Shown one piece after another: positions 39,600 through 43,337 of a DNA stretch of 43,337 nt. This DNA is from DAOUTY01 sp964453665 (GTDB lineage Bacteria; Chloroflexota; Dehalococcoidia; SZUA-161): positions 1 to 43,337 of the forward strand of contig CAYVQT010000026.1 in NCBI GenBank assembly GCA_964453665.1, written 5' to 3'. Made by a program: the position numbers and the translations under genes. The notes below the pieces were generated by a model, which was given only the letters and a program-made list of their open reading frames with translations, had not been told where the DNA came from and made no database searches. Positions within the stretch are counted from its first letter, which is position 1. The number at the start of each line of letters is the position of its first letter.

Positions 39600-40433
39600 A
39601 TGGGATTGAAGAAAAAGGTTGGAATCCTGTACCAGCCGAAGATTGCTGCCGCTAAGGATTTGGCTCAGAAGCTGGCCAAGGTTGTGGGTGATCTGGGCGC
39701 TGCGGTCTGGATTTGCTCGGCGTGGGAGGAAGATAGAGCGAGAGAACAGGCAAGCGAGACCGAGCTCGTTATCTGCCTGGGCGGTGACGGCACAGTCCTC
39801 AGGGCTGCCCGCGTCGTCAGTCCGTTGTCGATTCCAATTCTGGGCGTGAATTTGGGTCGCCTTGGCTTCATGACGGAGCTGCGGCCTGAGGATGCGTTGA
39901 GCCGTGTACCCGCTTTTATTAAGGGTGATGGCTTTGTCGAGGAGCGAACCATGCTTCAGGCGGAGCTTGTCTCTGCTGATTTATCTCCGTTTCATGCACT
40001 GAATGATGTAGTAGTCGGCCGCGGTGCGAGGTGCCGTCTGATACGCGTAAAGGCGACCGTTGATGGCGAAATATTGACGACCTACAAGTGCGATGGGCTG
40101 ATTCTGGCTACGGCAACCGGCAGCACAAGCTATTCGCTTGCAGCGGGTGGGCCTATACTGCACCCCTCCGCACGTGAGATTTTGCTGAAGTCAATCGCGG
40201 CTCATCTCTGCCTGGGCACTGCGCTGGTACTATCTTCGGAGGTAACAGTAGAGCTTGAGGTCAGGACGACTCATCAGGCAACGCTCAGCGTTGACGGCCA
40301 GGTTGAGGTACCGCTGAAGGACGGTGCTGTCGTCAGAGTCAGGCGCAGCCCTTATGTAACCAGGCTGATGAGGGCTCAGACCTCTGTACAGTTCTACGAG
40401 ACGTTAATGTCGAAGCTGGAGAAAAGAGAGTAA
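39600..40433 (+). CDS. nadK: NAD kinase
   Basis: A 277-aa ATP- or polyphosphate-dependent NAD kinase, the source of NADP. Motifs: VGILYQPKI at the start, the GGDG nucleotide motif (CLGGDGTVLRAAR, 61-64), LGVNLGRLGFMTE, the conserved Asn-Asp in HALNDVVVGRG, TTYKCDGLILATATGSTSYSLAAGGPILHP, and the C-terminal LSVDGQ. I use ATG 39600, 7 nt after AGGGA; an ATG at 39579 is in frame but has no binding site. The order tlyA-nadK is common in bacteria. The GNAT gene follows after 6 nt. Confidence 0.95.
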   Translation: MGLKKKVGILYQPKIAAAKDLAQKLAKVVGDLGAAVWICSAWEEDRAREQASETELVICLGGDGTVLRAARVVSPLSIPILGVNLGRLGFMTELRPEDALSRVPAFIKGDGFVEERTMLQAELVSADLSPFHALNDVVVGRGARCRLIRVKATVDGEILTTYKCDGLILATATGSTSYSLAAGGPILHPSAREILLKSIAAHLCLGTALVLSSEVTVELEVRTTHQATLSVDGQVEVPLKDGAVVRVRRSPYVTRLMRAQTSVQFYETLMSKLEKRE

Positions 40434-40439
40434 TCCGAG

Positions 40440-40916
40440 ATGAAGATAGAAAAGGCCAAAATAACCGACGCGGCCCAGATGCACAGGCTTATCAACAAGT
40501 TCGCCAATCAGGGTGAGATGCTTCCCCGCGCTTTGAGCGAGATTTATGAGCTTATCAGGGACTACTTTGTAGTAAGGGATGGAGACAAGGTGGTTGCCTG
40601 TGTAGCTCTTCACGTGAGCTGGGTGGACCTTGCCGAGGTTAAATCTCTGGCAGTCGTTAAAAGCAGTCAGGGCCAGGGCATCGGCGGAGGGCTTGTCAGG
40701 AAGTGCCTTGAAGAGGCCGAAGAACTGGGCATTCCCAATGTTTTCTGCCTGACTTATAAACCGGCTTTCTTCAAAAAGTGTGGCTTTACCCTTGTTGACA
40801 AGTCCGAGCTTCCCCGCAAGGTCTGGGGAGAATGCTATAGGTGCCCTAAATTCCCCGATTGTGATGAAGTGCCGCTGATATTTCATCTCGGCCCCCCGGG
40901 GCCGTTGAGTGATTAA
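40440..40916 (+). CDS. ArgA-like N-acetyltransferase (GNAT)
   Basis: A 158-aa single-domain GNAT. The acetyl-CoA loop is SSQGQGIGGGLV (about 75-86), with CLTYKPAFFKKCGF and the C-terminal RCPKFPDCDEVPLIF. That tail is a marker of the short N-acetylglutamate synthases such as mycobacterial ArgA, so acetylation of glutamate at the head of arginine synthesis is the best guess. There is no amino-acid kinase domain and no arginine gene nearby to support it. It starts 6 nt after nadK and its last 8 nt overlap the NUDIX gene. Confidence 0.8.
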   Translation: MKIEKAKITDAAQMHRLINKFANQGEMLPRALSEIYELIRDYFVVRDGDKVVACVALHVSWVDLAEVKSLAVVKSSQGQGIGGGLVRKCLEEAEELGIPNVFCLTYKPAFFKKCGFTLVDKSELPRKVWGECYRCPKFPDCDEVPLIFHLGPPGPLSD

Positions 40917-41451
40917 GGTGAACCAGGAAAGAACTCTGGATTCCGAACGGATTTACCTGGGAAAAATAGTTGGCCTCAGGGTGGATACCGTTGAGCTGCC
41001 CTCGGGCAGGACCGCGAAGCGGGAAATCGTAGAGCACGATGCCTGTACCGGCATTGTAGCCCTCGACTCCGGGGACAACGTCCTACTGGTGCGGCAGTAT
41101 CGCAAGGCTGTGGAGAAGGTCCTGCTGGAGATACCGGCGGGCCTTGTGGAAAAGGGAGAGGAGTTGCTTGGCTGCGCACAGAGGGAGCTGGAGGAGGAGA
41201 CCGGCTTCTTTGCCGAGAGATGGGAGAAGCTCGGTTTCTTCTATACCAGCCCCGGTTTCTGTACCGAGGATATGCACCTCTATCTGGCCACCGGGCTCAG
41301 TCCGGCAAAGCGCGATGCCGATTACGATGAGGACATCGAGTTAGTGCGCAGACCCCTTGCCTCTGTCCCCGACCTTATTGCCTCGGGCGAGATAATTGAC
41401 GCCAAGAGCATCGCCGGCCTTCTGCTGGCGCTGCGCAAGGTTCAGGCATAA
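40909..41451 (+). CDS. NUDIX hydrolase, ADP-ribose pyrophosphatase-like
   Basis: A 180-aa NUDIX enzyme with a full Nudix box at 78-100 (GLVEKGEELLGCAQRELEEETGF), matching G-x5-E-x7-REU-x-EE-x-GU. The N-terminal ERTLDSERIYLGKIVGLRVDTVELPSG and LLVRQYR are typical of ADP-ribose pyrophosphatases, and EIPAG directly before the box supports that. It would split ADP-ribose to AMP and ribose 5-phosphate. GTG 40909 overlaps the GNAT gene by 8 nt; GTG 40918 is an equally weak alternative. It may share the nadK transcript, which would pair NADP synthesis with clearance of an NAD breakdown product. Confidence 0.9.
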   Translation: MIKVNQERTLDSERIYLGKIVGLRVDTVELPSGRTAKREIVEHDACTGIVALDSGDNVLLVRQYRKAVEKVLLEIPAGLVEKGEELLGCAQRELEEETGFFAERWEKLGFFYTSPGFCTEDMHLYLATGLSPAKRDADYDEDIELVRRPLASVPDLIASGEIIDAKSIAGLLLALRKVQA

Positions 41452-41995
41452 CCTGAATCCTCTTAAAGCACCTGTCTCTTAATAAAAATGCTGCAGTAAT
41501 AACGAGCACTTCCTAGCTGTGTTCTCTCTATCGAAGCTGCTCCTAAAGGCCGCTTATTAATTTGTTTTTAATGTCATTCTTACATCTTACTAATATTGGC
41601 TTTGTAAGTTAAATTGTGGAGGGTTGCAGCAAAAAGAATATTTTTAAACAGTAGAAGTGGTTTAAGAATATCAGATTTAACGAGTATCATGATTTGTTGC
41701 TTTCAGGTAGGAACGTGGCTAGGGCAGGGAAGGTTATGAAAAAGTACGAAAGAGGGAAATAAAGTACGTATAGCAGTAACGCAATGGAAAATTTACAGAT
41801 AGTGCGGCAGTAATTATTGTCGCATTTACTTTGTATTGCAGGACAATGGCGACTTGACTCTGGAACACGATAATGCGATTTATTGATTCTGAATAAAGCA
41901 GCAGAGCGATGCTCAAACTGAAAAATGTGTCTATGAGCAATGGATATTACAACTACCCAAATATAAGTAATTAATGTGGAAGAAAGGGTTGAAGC
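41452..41995. other. 544-nt AT-rich gap upstream of the TreT-like gene
   Basis: No credible gene is visible; a 68-codon minus-strand frame at 41734-41940 lacks a ribosome binding site and recognisable sequence. Base composition is clearly more AT-rich than the genes to the left. I could not find a convincing promoter; TTGACT at about 41853 has no good -10 at 17 bp. The stretch may carry the border of a transferred segment or decayed DNA. Confidence 0.55.
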
Positions 41996-43213
41996 ATGAA
42001 GTGTTTGCAGGATTATGCCAGGCTTGTTGGTGGAGAAGCTATATCAGAAATCCGCGAAAAGGCCAGTGGGTTGCGAGGGCGAAGGATTGTGCATATTAAT
42101 TCCACCAATGAAGGCGGCGGTGTTGCGGAGCTACTGAACTCTGTGGTTCCGCTTATGAATGATATTGGGGTAGAAACAGACTGGAAAATACTTAATGGGA
42201 CCTCTGACTTCTTCACATTAACTAAAGGATTTCACAACGCGCTTCAGGGTGGCTCAGTGGAACTCGATGAATTAAAAGAGCATCTTTATACGCTAACTAA
42301 CGCAGCCTTTTGCACCTACGCCAGTATAGATGCCGACTGTGTAGTCGTACATGACCCTCAGCCCTTGCCATTGATAAAGTTCCACAAGAAGAAGCAACCA
42401 TGGATCTGGAGATGCCATGTAGACTTGTCAAATCCAAATCAGACCCTGTGGGAATTCCTTAAGAAGTTTATAATCGAATATGACTTGGTTGTGATGTCCA
42501 GTGAAAAATATAAAAAGAAAGATTTGCAGCTGGAACAAAGAATTATCTGCCCAGCTATCGATCCCTTGTCTGATAAGAACATGTGGCTCTCTCGAGAGGA
42601 GATAATTAACCATATTCAGAAAGCTGAGATACCCATTGATAAACCCCTCATAACACAGGTTGCAAGAATGGATCAGTGGAAAGATCCTGAAGGATTGCTC
42701 GAGGTCTTCGAACAGATAAAGGCAAGGTTCGATTGCAGGTTGGTTTATTGCCATTCGCCAGCAAGTGATGACCCAGAAGGGACAGAGGTGTTGTCTACAA
42801 CACTTCGCAAAGCTCAGAAGCTTGTTCAAAGTGGGGACGTCATATTTGTTAACGGTACAAATCAGCTCTTTGTAAATGCCCTGCAACGATTCTCAACTAT
42901 AATTGTGCAGAAGTCTATAAGTGAAGGATTCTGCCTTTCTATCACTGAGGCGCTCTGGAAGGAAAAACCGGTAGTGACCACGAATGTGGGGGGGATTCCT
43001 GCACAATTACGGGAAGCGGAAAACGGTTTCTTAGTAGAACCATATGATACAACGGGATTTGCCGACAAGGTCGTACAACTCCTCCAGAACCCCGATTTGG
43101 CAGAGCAAATGGGACGAAAAGGTAAGGAGATCGTGAATAATGATTTCCTGGTAACGAGGCTTATCTCGGATTATTTGGATTTATATAGCACCCTGCTTGA
43201 CGGGCACAATTAG
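41996..43213 (+). CDS. GT4-family glycosyltransferase, trehalose-synthase (TreT)-like
   Basis: A 405-aa GT-B glycosyltransferase. VHINSTNEGGGVAELLNSVVPLMNDIGVETDW and WIWRCHVDLSNPNQTLWEFL, with IIEYDLVVMSSEKY, are characteristic of trehalose glycosyltransferring synthase (TreT), which joins a nucleotide-activated glucose to glucose. The GT4 C-terminal domain shows ARMDQWKDPEGLLEV and the donor-binding EGFCLSITEALWKEKPVVTTNVGGIPAQL with the conserved Glu residues. The ATG at 41996 follows AAAGGG. TreT makes trehalose for osmotic or heat protection; a related donor or acceptor is possible. It stands alone after an AT-rich gap and uses more A/T-ending codons than genes to its left. Confidence 0.85.
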   Translation: MKCLQDYARLVGGEAISEIREKASGLRGRRIVHINSTNEGGGVAELLNSVVPLMNDIGVETDWKILNGTSDFFTLTKGFHNALQGGSVELDELKEHLYTLTNAAFCTYASIDADCVVVHDPQPLPLIKFHKKKQPWIWRCHVDLSNPNQTLWEFLKKFIIEYDLVVMSSEKYKKKDLQLEQRIICPAIDPLSDKNMWLSREEIINHIQKAEIPIDKPLITQVARMDQWKDPEGLLEVFEQIKARFDCRLVYCHSPASDDPEGTEVLSTTLRKAQKLVQSGDVIFVNGTNQLFVNALQRFSTIIVQKSISEGFCLSITEALWKEKPVVTTNVGGIPAQLREAENGFLVEPYDTTGFADKVVQLLQNPDLAEQMGRKGKEIVNNDFLVTRLISDYLDLYSTLLDGHN

Positions 43214-43337
43214 AGCAACAGGCATTTTAGCTTGCCTGCTGTACAGAGAGATTATACCCAAATATATTGGAATCCTCTTATTAAATGAGAATGCTGAAAA
43301 AGTAGGCAATTTTACCTTGAGATGCATTTAGTTTCGA

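Noticed and set aside
41734..41940. 68-codon minus-strand frame in the AT-rich gap
   Set aside because: No ribosome binding site or recognisable sequence; it probably arises from AT-rich DNA.
43219..43238. Terminator after the TreT-like gene
   Set aside because: CAGGCA/TGCCTG forms only a 6-bp stem with an 8-nt loop and no T-run after it.

Overview
The window is 43.3 kb of dense bacterial chromosome with about 37 protein genes on both strands. There are no rRNA or tRNA genes, phage genes, transposases or CRISPR arrays. The gene content and style (fused AccD-AccA carboxyltransferase, IleRS with a GIHH signature under a T-box, 4Fe-4S PurF and family-4 UDG, RtcB with archease, Mut7-C RNase, short ArgA-like GNAT, TreT-like glycosyltransferase, many GTG/TTG starts, lipobox lipoproteins) best fits a Chloroflexota lineage such as Dehalococcoidia. 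That assignment is inference from gene content; no marker was searched.

Layout. (1) 1-2823: C-terminal part of a large membrane-anchored LamG/fibronectin-type surface protein, followed by an island of small palindromic and tandem repeats (2830-3235). (2) 3325-9326: purine operon purF-purM-purH behind a near-consensus sigma-70 promoter, continuing into a GalT-like nucleotidyltransferase and a family-2 glycosyltransferase. (3) 9591-11771: leucyl aminopeptidase and a UPF0173 metal-dependent hydrolase. (4) 11787-15410: the classic rpmH-rnpA-yidD-yidC-jag cluster, interrupted by a lipoprotein predicted to be an 8-bladed PQQ-type propeller. dnaA and oriC are not next to it. (5) 15535-19724: an enoyl-CoA hydratase family gene, then ileS with a complete isoleucine T-box leader (AUC specifier). 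(6) 19721-27744, minus strand: yihY-htrA, and upstream a chain of two half-length TauE/SafE genes, a family-4 uracil-DNA glycosylase, ftsK and accDA. (7) 28228-31527, minus strand: yceD-rpmF-fabD-fabG-nusB-acpP, a fatty-acid operon without plsX, fabH or fabF. (8) 31669-34122, minus strand: an unrecognised tail-anchored protein, then archease-rtcB (RNA ligation). The divergent + strand neighbours are a Mut7-C RNase and an HDAC-family deacetylase that overlap by 4 nt. (9) 35965-41451: a seven-repeat propeller lipoprotein, a CaiB/BaiF CoA-transferase (minus), tlyA, nadK, an ArgA-like acetyltransferase and an ADP-ribose pyrophosphatase-like NUDIX gene. (10) 41452-43337: an AT-rich gap and a TreT-like glycosyltransferase.

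Most genes are housekeeping: purines, translation, membrane insertion, lipid synthesis and DNA maintenance. The points that stand out are the hub around 31.7-35.9 kb, where RtcB/archease faces an RNase-deacetylase pair and an unknown tail-anchored protein lies nearby; the two split TauE halves; the C-terminal clamp-binding-like motif on the UDG; apparent leaderless starts; the propeller lipoprotein inside the yidD-yidC cluster; and several dispersed palindromic repeat families, one with an identical 33-bp copy 34 kb away. I did not find a clearly new defence or mobile system.
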